Of a stretch of DNA of 64,000 nt, positions 1 to 10,357 are shown piece by piece. Each line of letters starts with the position of its first letter. Position 1 is the first letter of the stretch. Under the pieces are notes generated by a model, which saw only the letters and a program-made list of their open reading frames with translations, had not been told where the DNA came from and made no database searches. This DNA is from Chaunax sp. Z400 (taxonomy: Eukaryota; Chordata; Actinopteri; Lophiiformes; Chaunacidae). The translations under genes and the position numbers were made by a program. The stretch is from assembly GCA_037577475.1 (NCBI GenBank), contig CM075194.1, positions 5,569,992 to 5,633,991 on the forward strand. Reading direction: 5' to 3'.

Positions 1-519
1 AATTGGGATATAAGTGGTTTTCACTGGACATGGAGATTAAAAATTGTAACCTGAAATTTAACTAGTAACTAAAGCAGTCAGACAAATGTGTTGCAGAAAC
101 ATAAAGTTGCATTAAGTGGAAATGAGCAACATATGCAGTGGGACAAAGAGAAATGTCAGATTCTCTACTATCAGCTGCTTCAACAAGTATGAACACAATG
201 CAGCTACCAGACTTGTTTCAAGATCAAAACATACATGTGCAAAACCCCCACTTCAGTGCCTTTCTGGCCCAGAATCACCACCACCAAAAATCTTGAGCAT
301 CAAGGAAATAGTGACGAGCTGATCCACATAAGTTCTCTGAGAGCCATTCAAATGTATTTAACTTTCTGGGTAACACCCTGCTGATGTGAGTCTCCTTAAG
401 ATTTCTGATGTTTTAATGGTGTAAATATATAGCAGTATTTTTCCAATGCCTGGAAATTACTATAACACACGTGAATAAAAGAAGCACCAAAAACAAAGAC
501 AAGGAGGGTGGGTGGACAT
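1..519. other. Region downstream of coa8, no gene seen
   Basis: This stretch lies 3' of coa8. I see no coding exon, RNA gene or clear repeat in it. In other vertebrates klc1 follows coa8 on this side, so its exons would be expected beyond the left edge. Confidence 0.4.
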
Positions 520-525
520 TTTATT
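520..525 (-). terminator. coa8: Polyadenylation signal AATAAA of coa8
   Basis: On the minus strand AATAAA begins a few bases after the coa8 stop codon. It is the nearest canonical signal, and its use would give a 3' UTR of only a few tens of bases. Confidence 0.5.
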
Positions 526-530
526 TCTCG

Positions 531-3500
531 TCAGCTGGTAGGAGTGCTGTTTTTCTTGCTGCTGTTTCTATCAGTAACAGTCTTCCACATGTTGTTGAGG
601 GTGACCCGGGCCATGAGGAAGGTGATGGTGAAGTTACGTCGGTACCATTCCCTGGATATGAGAAGAAAAAGAGGATTAGAGGAAGTGTGTTTAAGTTAAA
701 TCCAATGACTTCACAACACTGAGAGATTATACGGCAGCAAAATGTGAAATGTGTGGAAAAAAAATACAGCTTTACAAAAGAAGATAAGCTCATTATACTG
801 CTGTACTTAATATAAGATAGACCTGTCAATTCAGTGCTTTCACTACTTACAGAAAATGTGCTGGACTATTTCCGCTGGTGCTAGCTTTATATTTACTGTA
901 TTTGAATGGTAGCACTCTTCAGATAAGTGTGTTCTTATTTAACTTGTGTCTCACAATCACAACGACGGGCAACTTGAGACAACCTTATCTCTATTTTAAA
1001 ATTGTTTGTGTATCTATATGGGGGGCACGTTTTGTGATGATTCTCATGTTTTACAAAGCTTGACTGATTTCTGTGAGTCGTCTTGAGACTGAAAACACAA
1101 TCTGAATAGAAATAGACATGAAACCTTCATCCAACTAATCCCAAATCACCACTTCTTTGTTAAATTAACCCGCCCTTATTAAAAAAATAAAAAAGGCATG
1201 ACGACTGGGGAGGAAATTATACCTAGAAGATTGTCACGGCTGGGGCAACATGACCTGCTTTTGACACAAACTGGAGGCAGGAAGTTGCCAGGATGGTTCC
1301 TACAGAGACCACTGGTCCCCATAATAGGCCTGTACACTGATTACTTGCGTCTACTGAGACATTTATTGTGCAAATGTTTTGTTGTTATGTCTCTTTGTTA
1401 TTATGGATTAATTCAAGAAAATCAATAAAAGTTAATAAAGAACAAAATACAGGTTGTTCCTTTCATACCACACAAACTGCCCTTGCAAATACACAGAATG
1501 GTGTGCTTTTAAATCACTTGAGTGTAGATAAACTGCTATATCACAGCAAAAAGCAATGAACGGTTTGCTGTGCTGGAAGCTGATGTGTACAGAATAAATA
1601 TTTGAAAGAGACACAGCCAATGAAGAAATAATGCCTGGGGAGAAGAAACAAGAACATGATAACATTTCTTTGATTTAGTCTAACCTGAGAGAATAACAGG
1701 AATCAATGAAAAGTTGGATTTTAAATTCCCTTCATAATAAAATTAAAAATAAAAGCTGTTGCAGCGGTACTGTGTGTGTGGGCAGAAAACTTTTCTGGAG
1801 GATTCACCAACCTCAGATCAAGTCAGCCACTTTGCAATGCTAATGCTTCACAGAAAGCTCTTCAAAGCCTTCTGTGTTTGTTATTCTCTATATGCAGGGT
1901 ACAGTAGCTTCGATTAAAGCCCACAGCCTCTGTGGAGGGAGATGAACCCACCCACTCAGCGGCACCGTGGGAGACGCCGAGCTGCAAAAAACGACTCACT
2001 TGTTATAATTTGCATGTCGTATTCTGTTTTTGTCCAGGAAGCTTTTGTAAAACACCGCCATCTCTTCGCTGTTCAGGGACCGCCGTCGTCCTGAGAGAGA
2101 AGCACAGCAGACAAACCTCATATTCTCACTGAAATACATTTCCTCTTGACATGACATAAAATCTCCTCACTATATTCTGCAATATGGTCACTGTGGTTTT
2201 AAGTTTAATTACTTTCTGACAGACCGGCTCATCAATTGTGAATAAATTTACAATCTGTGCAAAAGCAAAGCATTATTTTTTTTATTCTATGCAAGAATGT
2301 AATCTTTTCTTAGTATGTTATTGTGGACAAGATTCTTCACCTGTAAATAATACAACAACACTTTAATATATGTAAAGAGGCTGTATGTTCTCACCTTGCT
2401 CATCACGTACAGTCAAGCCTTTGGCCTTCAGTTGTGAAATGATGAAAGCATCTTTTTCCTGCAGAGAGCATTAAAATATGTTGGTTTTGTTTCTCTGTAT
2501 GGATAACAGTATTCCTGATGTCATCAGTACACAGAGAGCCTATATAAGCACAACTGTCATGTCTGGTGCATCAGACCAGTCTTGAATGGATGTATTGAAA
2601 CTATTTCTCAAGTTACAGAAAATCAGATTTTTAACAACAGCAAAACCACAGACAGATAATTAATATGTTGTTAATTAGGTGTAGACAAATCCTCAATTAC
2701 ACAAAATCCAGCATTCATTTTCCAGAGTAAAACAATAGTAGCATATTTCTATAAAGTGAAATTAAAAAATAGATCTATAAGTGCACACAAAGAGAGGAAG
2801 CATCCAGTTTATCATGTGCTGTTTACCCTGACAGCTTTGTTGTGCGATGCTGCTCTCTGCTGGTGTAAATAAGAACTTTCCTACAGCGTGCAGTGGATAC
2901 TACAGTTGAGCTCCCCTCATTTCTCTATTTTGTTCCTTCCTCTCCTCTCTCCTCTCTCCTCCGTCCTCCTGACCCAGAAATGGATCTCCAAGCTTAAAAT
3001 GCATCCCCAGAGAGGAGAGAGGAGGCCTGAGGATCTACAAGTGAGAATGTAGAGGTGCATCTTTACTGGACGCTTATGCAGCAGCCTGCAGGGAAACATT
3101 AGCAGGGTGATGTTTGCTGCTTCAGAGGCTTTGCTCCAGTCCAGCTGGCTAACATGGGAAGACTGCAATAGTACACTTGATACTTTTTTATGTAATTAGT
3201 CAATTTATCGAAAACTGAATAATCAACAGCAATTTGATACTTGATCGAATGTTTACGCCATTTATTCTAGTTGGCTTTCAGTTATTATTAACATTAAACT
3301 ATAAAAAGATCTTTGGATACTTAATGTTTTGGACAGTTGGTCGGATAAAAAGAGAAATTTAAAGACGTCATCTCAGGTTTCTCTGCAGCAGACACAACTT
3401 TAAATACACCTGACCACACTTCCTTTACCTCTGTGTGTGTGAAGAGCACATTTCACAAGCCCTCAAAAAGTCTTTTGTAATGAAAGAAGACATCTCAACC

Positions 3501-4871
3501 TTGCTGAAGGTGATGTTCTGCTTGGTCCAGAAGTCGTGGTTCCAGTCCTCCGTCTGCTGCCTCAGGTGTCGCAGCTGTTTCTCCAGCTTGGTCTCGTTCT
3601 CCGGGACGCGGTAAACGATTGGCCGCAGGTTGGAAAGAGGGTTTGGAGGACCGATCCAATCATGCATGGAGCTGGCTGCTGGTCTGGACTTCGATCTCTA
3701 CAGTTAAATAAAAACAAGAGACACATCAATTGTTTTCTTGTATTGTTACTTTTAAGAATTAAGACCTGATTGACAAGTGAAGTGCTTTAACACCACAAAA
3801 ATTTGTAATTAATATGTACAAAGTCATTTAAACTGATGACATTTATACATTATACCTGCAGTCTATGGGATCAGAGAAAAGAAATCACATTTTCATGCAG
3901 CTCTCCAGCTCCGAAATCCCTACATGATCATCATATTTCTATGGTGGCCTTGTGAGCTCAATTTACACAAGTTCTAGATCGATTAAATTAAATTTGCTTA
4001 AGAAAAACCTTAAACCTGTTTGAAAACAGCATGCTGCATAACCTCTCTCCTCACATTATATTCAAAGTAGATCATCGATCAAACATCACACATACACATC
4101 TGAGTATAAAACAAAGGAGGTATGTAAATATGTTTTTGGCCATGCACTGCCTTCATAAGAGGTTAAGGGGATCTTGGTCGTCATTGCAAAATGTGCCAAT
4201 AGAGTAGATATTTTGGGGGCCTGTTTCCCAGAATGTCTTGGGGCCCCCAAATGATTTCCCTGGTTTGTCTCTGAAGAACTCTGAATCAAGTTGCACATAG
4301 AGGAGGAACATCATGAGTTGTCCATGCCTGGGTATTTTTGTTCTGATTGACCTTTATTTTCATGATATTGGGAAAATGTTGAAGAATATGATCCACAATC
4401 TGCATACATGCTCAGATCCGCCTCAAAATATAATCAACTCCTGCTTGGCCCCAAGATCCACCACTTCACAAAATTTCATCCAAATCCGTAGATAAAATTT
4501 CAAGATATTTTACAGAAAAACAAACATAGCCTCCTCCAAATCTCACTGACGGAGGATATTAATGAGAACATGGCAACTTCACCACCAGCATGGCAACAAC
4601 ACTGTCTAAACGTCTAGGAGGTGAAGTAAACATTGCCTGTAAGTCAAATATTCAAGTTGGAGACCTATTTTAGCTGCTAAATTCAGTATTTGTTCTGATT
4701 TACTATACAAACCTTTGGTGTTCTGTCCTTCTGGGTTGCCTGTTTGGAGCTGCACTGCCGACAACTTACTGCTAATAAGCGAAGTGGGCGCAGAGGAGCA
4801 TAGAAGGTAAAATGACTGAAAACCCGCCATGATAAACTCCCCGCAACTGCCGCTGCTGTTTTAGACGCCAT
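531..4871 (-). CDS. coa8: Cytochrome c oxidase assembly factor 8 (coa8/apopt1), five coding exons
   Basis: COA8 is a mitochondrial protein that helps cytochrome c oxidase assembly and protects the complex under oxidative stress. The coding exons on the minus strand are 4713-4871, 3500-3697, 2395-2458, 2000-2090 and 531-651. All have AG/GT borders and phases that fit, giving 210 residues; as I recall the human protein is about 206. The first 53 residues are basic and hydrophobic (MASKTAAAVAGSLSWRVF), as expected of a mitochondrial presequence. Family marks follow: HDWIGPP (about 65-71), NLRP, LRHLRQQTEDWNHDFW, ISQLKAKGL, LNSEEMAVFYKSFL and the C-terminal EWYRRNFTITFLMARV. The start is the only ATG in the frame of exon 1; its -3 base is T, a weak context, with G at +4. 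The gene is head-to-head with bag5. I am confident of the identity; the splice sites were chosen by eye. Confidence 0.93.
652..1999 (-). other. coa8: coa8 intron 4
   Basis: The intron separates the exon ending in the NYN codons from the final exon, whose acceptor is the tract ending TATCCAG. It contains one copy of a dispersed Tc1-like remnant (about 1055-1290). Nothing else is recognised. Confidence 0.7.
1055..1290 (+). mobile_element. Tc1-like transposon remnant, copy 1 of 3
   Basis: The segment shares blocks with copies near 7140-7500 and 57470-57890. Common blocks are a CTTGACTG...TGTGAGTC segment, ATCCAACTAATCCCAAAT and GGGGCAACATGACCTG. This copy has lost most of the coding part. It is placed in Tc1 through the better preserved copy near 7276-7485. 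The ends are approximate. Confidence 0.5.
2459..3499 (-). other. coa8: coa8 intron 2
   Basis: Intronic sequence between the exon ending in codons for ITFSK and the exon beginning EKDAF. It includes a pyrimidine-rich segment (about 2920-2965). No further feature is seen. Confidence 0.7.
3698..4712 (-). other. coa8: coa8 intron 1
   Basis: The first intron, with donor AAAG|GTTTGT and acceptor TTTAACTGTAG. It holds a dispersed teleost repeat at about 4260-4560. Confidence 0.7.
4260..4560 (-). repeat. Dispersed repeat with a GGAGG.TATGTTT end, minus orientation
   Basis: On the minus strand this reads GGAGGCTATGTTTGTTTTTC and later GGATTTGGATGAAATTTTGTG. Similar blocks occur on the plus strand near 13262, 27240 and 42165. 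I know it as a common motif of teleost repeats of uncertain class. The borders are approximate. Confidence 0.5.
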
Positions 4872-6090
4872 TTAAATCCAACAAAACTTACTGTTGTTTA
4901 AAGAAGCGTCAATAATCGCTACTGTACAAACAACCCCGCCGTTACATCGGACTTCATGTCGGTGTCCTTCCGTGAGCGTTTGTGTTTGATCACGTGACTC
5001 TCACAGTGAAAGGGTGAGCTCCAACACTCCACCGAATTGAAGCAGAAGGGCGGGGTTTCTCCCATAGTTCTCCTGGCACTGTGGTGAGAAGTGCTGATCT
5101 TTTGCTTAAGTAAAAGTAACAATATCACTGTGTAAAAATACTTTAAAAAAGTATGAGCATTAAAAATTTAATTGCAGTACTCATTAAAAAAGTACTCATT
5201 ATGCAGAAACTTTTTATTTGATCATAGTCAGTGATACATTAATGTATTAATCACTTTTATGTTTATTGTATATTCATCATCAATAAGTTTATTTTAATGA
5301 TACATACAAAACAATAATGTAACAGCCCATTTTGGCTGAATAGTGAGTCTTTTCACTTTAATTTTTAAAATATATTTTGCTCATAATATTTATAATATAT
5401 AAGATGTATAAACATATGGTAAATTAAAAAATAGTAGAGTCTGTCCTACATATAGATGTACAACCAATTTAAACTAGAGAAAAGGTTTTCTCAAGCTGTG
5501 CAAAAAAAGAGAGGTGCATTTTTAAATCCTTGAGTGCATATAGTAATACAGCATACCTTATAAAATAGTATAGTATGACTACAGTAAAATATATATAATA
5601 AATTATAAATATAGCATAATATATAACAATATACATACTGTAGTGGAAAAGTATAAAGTAGCAGAAGAAAACTTTAATGCTCAAGTGAGCAGGCTACAAG
5701 GACCTCTATATTATACAGAAGATAGTACTGTTGCACTCCTTCTAGTTTCCCCGTCTTTGCCGCCAGCAGCATGTTAAATAGAGCGCACCCAATGTTGGTT
5801 GATCAAAACTAACACAGTGTTAAAAACAAGTACTTCGATCACCGGTGACATAAAGGGTTTAAATGTTTTCTCCAGTTATTTTTATGTTAATCACATATCA
5901 ATTCACATCTCCTATATTCTTCGACTCAGTTAAGCGCCGCTGAAATAGTTTTTAATTCCTCTCAAATGAGCGAACATAAACTCCGTGTTAGTTCAAACGC
6001 TGGAGTCGCTAACTAACTACTAGAGGCAGCTAGGTGGGCTAATGTTTAGCTTTAATCAGAGGTGGTGCGCACTTTTCCGCAACAGTTCAG
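4872..6090. promoter_or_regulatory. Shared upstream region of coa8 and bag5
   Basis: The coa8 start (minus) and the candidate first bag5 exon (plus) face away from each other across about 1.2 kb. A bidirectional promoter is inferred from this layout. No TATA box stands out near either start. A repeat of about 600 bases (5085-5700) sits in the middle, so the two core promoters are probably separate, at each end. Confidence 0.45.
5085..5700 (+). repeat. Teleost dispersed repeat (TTAAGTAAAAGTAACA family)
   Basis: The start reads AGTGCTGATCTTTTGCTTAAGTAAAAGTAAC and is followed by AAAAATACTTTAAAAAAGTA. This is the same family as the copies near 48205-48440 and 63355-63450. The inner part is very AT-rich. 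It ends near GTGGAAAAGTATAAAGTAGCAG. Class unknown; borders approximate. Confidence 0.5.
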
Positions 6091-6113
6091 ATGGCTGTAC
6101 GTTGGTTATGCAG
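6091..6113 (+). CDS. bag5: Candidate upstream coding exon of bag5 (long isoform start)
   Basis: The 23 bases from ATG to the donor TATGCAG|GTAAGG splice in frame to the acceptor at 10323 (CTTTCTTTCCAG). Together with 10324-10357 they encode MAVRWLCSLFGRPFDGGKR ahead of the main bag5 start. The result is a 485-residue protein instead of 466. A longer human BAG5 isoform with an N-terminal extension exists as I recall, which supports this. The ATG context is CAGATGG (C at -3, G at +4). If the short form is used, this exon is 5' UTR. The true transcription start is not known. Confidence 0.6.
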
Positions 6114-7139
6114 GTAAGGGTATAAATATTAAAGTGACGAAGTGGTGTTAATGTAACAAGACCAGAAAGCTTGTTTTATTTATGGCCAAGGTGTGGCAGA
6201 GTCAGGTGATCATGGTACCTAGCTTAATCCAGACAATAGCATTAACTGAACACTGTGACCGACGTGGAAAACGCGTCGGCTAGTGCTGTCTTGGATTGAA
6301 AACGTCAATTTGAATTAATAGTAAGCTTCAGTAACATAACTATTTGTAAAGTAAGTTGCTTTAGAGCAAGACTTAGTGGAGGAAGCCCCTCAGATAGTCT
6401 GTGGGAGGGGCAACCTCAGCCCGACCGCATTCAGTCTATCGTTAGGAGCTGAAGCTGACCGGAGCATCATCGTCCCCGCTGTAATCCCTGATTTTAGGAT
6501 TATCCATTCGGATGCCACTTTGCTCCAGTACCCGCCCTGCTCTGGCTGATGGGAAGAGAGATCTTTAAATATGTGTGCGAATGTGTTCGGAGTTCTGAAA
6601 AGGTGAGAAATAATGACGCTGGCTGGTGTGTGTGAGGCTTCGAGCCGTTTCTATGACATCTGGTAGTGTGGTATTTTGCTGGTTCTGGTACAGCTGCAGA
6701 TTCTCCCAGAGGCAGATGTCTTCACCACCACATATAGTTTTCTACGGTGACATAATGCGCAAAGCTGTGTAGGATCGTTGCAGGCAGGCTGGAGATAAGG
6801 AGGATGCATGAACGCTTGAAGCAAGGGGAGCTCGTTGCACGTTTCCTCCAGCTCAGATAGCCTCTCTGCTGTATGACTCATGGGATGTAAGACTGATAAC
6901 TACTAGCACACATTGTTGTAAGACCTTCACATCATCTCAGAGGCAGTTGTTTCCTTTTTTGTCCCTCTTGGGTCAGAAATACGGAGGTTTCAGTCAGGAT
7001 GCAATGGATTTTGCTGAGATTATCTACACTCATGGGATTTAAAAACGCACCACACCACACACATTTTTTTGTTAGTCCAATGTGATAAATACTCTATTTT
7101 AAAATTAGTTGTACATCTGATAATCCTCAACCAATGGTC

Positions 7140-7500
7140 ATGCTTGACTGATATTTGTGAGTCTGTCTGAAAACACAGTTTGTGAAGAAATAGCCAACTA
7201 ATCCAAATGACCACTCCCTTGTTAAACTAAACCACACCTATAAAAAGGCCCAAAGACTGGAGAAAACGGGGCAACGTGACTTGGATTGAGCCATCTGGAC
7301 GCAGATCTGGAGTTCTGGACTGGTCGGTGATGAACGCTGACCTAAACCTCACTGAAAACCTGTGGGGTTGGTTCAGTGTGCGAGTGCCACTGCTTGAACA
7401 TCCACATGATGACATCCGGAGTGTGTGCCAGTCCATGAGGAGGAGGATTACTTCTGTAATCAGTGCTGCTTGGGGGACACACTAATTACTGATAGTGTAA
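7140..7500 (+). mobile_element. Tc1-like transposon remnant, copy 2 of 3
   Basis: A short open stretch (7276-7485) encodes NADLNLTENLWGW followed by RRRITSVISAAWGTH. The first part resembles the Tc1 transposase motif SPDLNPIENLW. It is a C-terminal fragment of the family, without the N-terminal DNA-binding half or the first catalytic residues, so it is dead. The flanks match copies near 1055 and 57470. Confidence 0.6.
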
Positions 7501-8091
7501 AATGTTGTATTCTCCTGTTGTGCCACCTGAGAAATTTATGGTGTTTACATTTTCTTTATGCCATTTTTTTGCTATTAATCAAATTAAGATAATCATTTTA
7601 TGTTAATAGGGATAAAATAAAAACAGATTGCTATTTTCATCCGACTCAGACTACCCACGCAAATTTGCGGTTAACACAGTGGTGCTTTTTTAAAATGAGT
7701 GTAAATAATTATTCACTATAGTTTGGAAGCTTTGGCTTGGCATGTGTTCATCCACTGGAAATGCCCAGCCCCTCGTCATTTTACATAAAAGTCCTTCAGG
7801 GAATACCGATACATAATCCCATCCATTCTAATAAGGCTAAACTGCAACCATGCATTGTGCAGTTTGCCACACGTTTGAGAGCAAGGCAGATAAGATTAAA
7901 CATTACAATTCAATTTAAGCATTTGTTATTTGATAACCACAATAAAATAAAACTGTATAGGGGCAAGCGAGCCAAGATGATTTCTGAACCACATTAGTGT
8001 GGAATCTAAAGCAGCCGTGAAACAACTACTTGGAGCTGTACCGATAAATATGTAATGTCAACAAGGAGACACAACACAACTTAAACAAGAC

Positions 8092-8440
8092 AACTACAAC
8101 TCCAAGCAAAACAACAACAAAAAAGATGCAAAACAACTGCAAAGCTATGCAAAACTACAAATGGATGCACAACAACCAAGACGAAGAAATGAGATGTAAA
8201 AAAGACTGCAAAGGAACACAAAATGATTGTAAAGAGATGCAAAAAGACAGCAAAGAGATGCAAAATGACTCCAAAAAGAAGCAAAATGATTGCAAAGACA
8301 TGTAAATTGACTGCAGAAAAGCAAAATGACCACAAAATGACTGCAAAGAGATGGAAAATGACTGCAGAAAAGCAAAATGACAGCAAAGAGACGCAAAGTG
8401 ACTGCAAAGACACGCAAAATGACTGCAAAGAGACACAATT
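8092..8440. repeat. 21-bp minisatellite
   Basis: Degenerate tandem copies of a 21-base unit of the type GCAAAATGACTGCAAAGAGA. The best preserved units are at the right end (about 8370-8434). Because 21 is a multiple of three and the unit lacks most stops, several frames stay open on both strands. These are not genes. Confidence 0.8.
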
Positions 8441-10357
8441 ATTCTCTAGATTGATGATTATTTAGTATATCAAATGTAAGGAAATTATGAAGATCACAAG
8501 ACAACAGAGCTCATTAGAGTTCTTTTTTTTGTCCAACAGTCTACAATACAAAATCAAATCAGACAAGCCTGAATCAGTAAAGTTCTGGTATTTTGACTCA
8601 AAAGATAATTTAAGCATGTAGGAATTGTTTTGTGCGCTGATGATATTTCTAAATGTCGTTAAACTGGGAATACATCTCACAGCTCGAGGCACCTGTGACA
8701 CACTTTATGAGGCCGTTTGTGCAAACCTTCCTGAACATGTGAGGACGTGTTTCATATTTTGGGTGTTGGTCAGATGTGTTTATTCCCTCTTTGGTATTTA
8801 AAGCCTGTGCGGACAGGATGGTTTTTATATGGATTAGAGAACCATCACCACAGCCACAGAGCCTCATAGAGAAGCACAGCAGCACGTCGACGTTTGTCAG
8901 GTCGACCTTCTTGTTGAGATGAAATGTAGGTTAACCCCATTCATTTAATTTATTTCTGCATGATAGTAAGGACAGAATTTCATATGAATACATTATGTGG
9001 GTATTTCTGTCTTAGCAGGCTTGTCGTTTTATTGATCAGGATCAATGTTTAAGAAGAAATGAGATCAGACTCGACAAAACAGGTCAAGGTTAGGAAATGT
9101 TTCTCCTGTTGGCTGGTTTTGTACATTTTTATACTTGCACATCAAATACCATTCAGGTGTTTGGAGAACACACATAGGTTAATAATTGCAGTATCGAACA
9201 AGCTGTCTACAGTTTATGGCACTGTGTGTGTTTGTTGGGTCATTTTGACATAGTATTCTGCTTAGGTATGGTTGATAAACTATTTTGATTTTGCAGGTAT
9301 GACTCATACTGACATATATGATGACATTACTTCATTGCAAATGCATCAGAATCTGCAGATATTTAACAAGAACATGCAGAAATATTTTAGGGGTAATTAA
9401 TAATAAAATGGCGGTGGCACTCTCATTTCGTCATCCTCAGAGCACTGACTTATTTTAAACTGTAAAGCTTACCATTCAGCTAAAAGGATGAATATTGGCT
9501 GACTTATTGAACTGAAATCCAACTTCAGAAATCCAGACTGAATTTGACAAAAATGGGTTGAAGGAATTGGGAACAAACCTTTTACAAACTGAACATGCAA
9601 CAAACCCCCTAAATTGCAGGTTCACTCTTTCCAGTGACATCACAACACACACATTAGATTATTATGCATGTGTTTCTTTATGTGTGATTCTTTTCATCAT
9701 GACTCTGTACCCCATTGGCTGGATTTCTGACGTATTACAAATGACAGAATTGCCTGCAAATTATAGTTATATTATAATTGCACTTTGTCCTTGGCTTATT
9801 TCTTTTATATTTTGTCGTATGATTTTTTTTTCAAATTTGTTTCAGTGGGTAACATAACTGCCACTGTGGTTTTATGAAAAGTCCTATGTTATAATTGTTA
9901 GATATTGTGTGATGATGTTTTTTTTTTTTTAGAGCTGTGGAGAAAGATTCACAAAAAATCTTTCACTCGACTCCAACACAGAAAAAAATATACCACATTA
10001 TTTGCATATTAAGTAGCATGTGAGAATGCGGCTAATAAAATTTCCATCTGTCCACATTGTTGTGAATTTGCCCTGGAGTTGGTGGAGATTTAAATGTTGG
10101 ACTCGGGTCACAGATTTTGTCTTCATGCCAGCAGCTTTGGCTGGCATCCAGACATTAGTTGGAGGTCCTGTTCAACCAGTGTTTGCTCCGAGTATCCGAA
10201 AAAAGAATCTTTTTAAGTAATCCATCCATTCAGGCCTTATAGATAACAATGTTAGCTCTGCTGAGACTCTGTTTCTGCCTGCTCATTGTTCTGACTTTCC
10301 TTTCATGCTGTCTTTCTTTCCAGCCTGTTTGGGAGGCCCTTTGATGGTGGGAAGAGG

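Larger units (their letters stand above)
6114..10323 (+). other. bag5: bag5 intron 1
   Basis: About 4.2 kb between the upstream exon and the main coding exon. It contains a Tc1-like remnant (7140-7500), a 21-bp minisatellite (about 8092-8440) and otherwise AT-rich unique sequence. No other exon was found. Confidence 0.55.

Noticed and set aside
8081..8465. Frames of 80-115 codons on both strands
   Set aside because: They follow the 21-bp minisatellite; no start context, domain or splice support.
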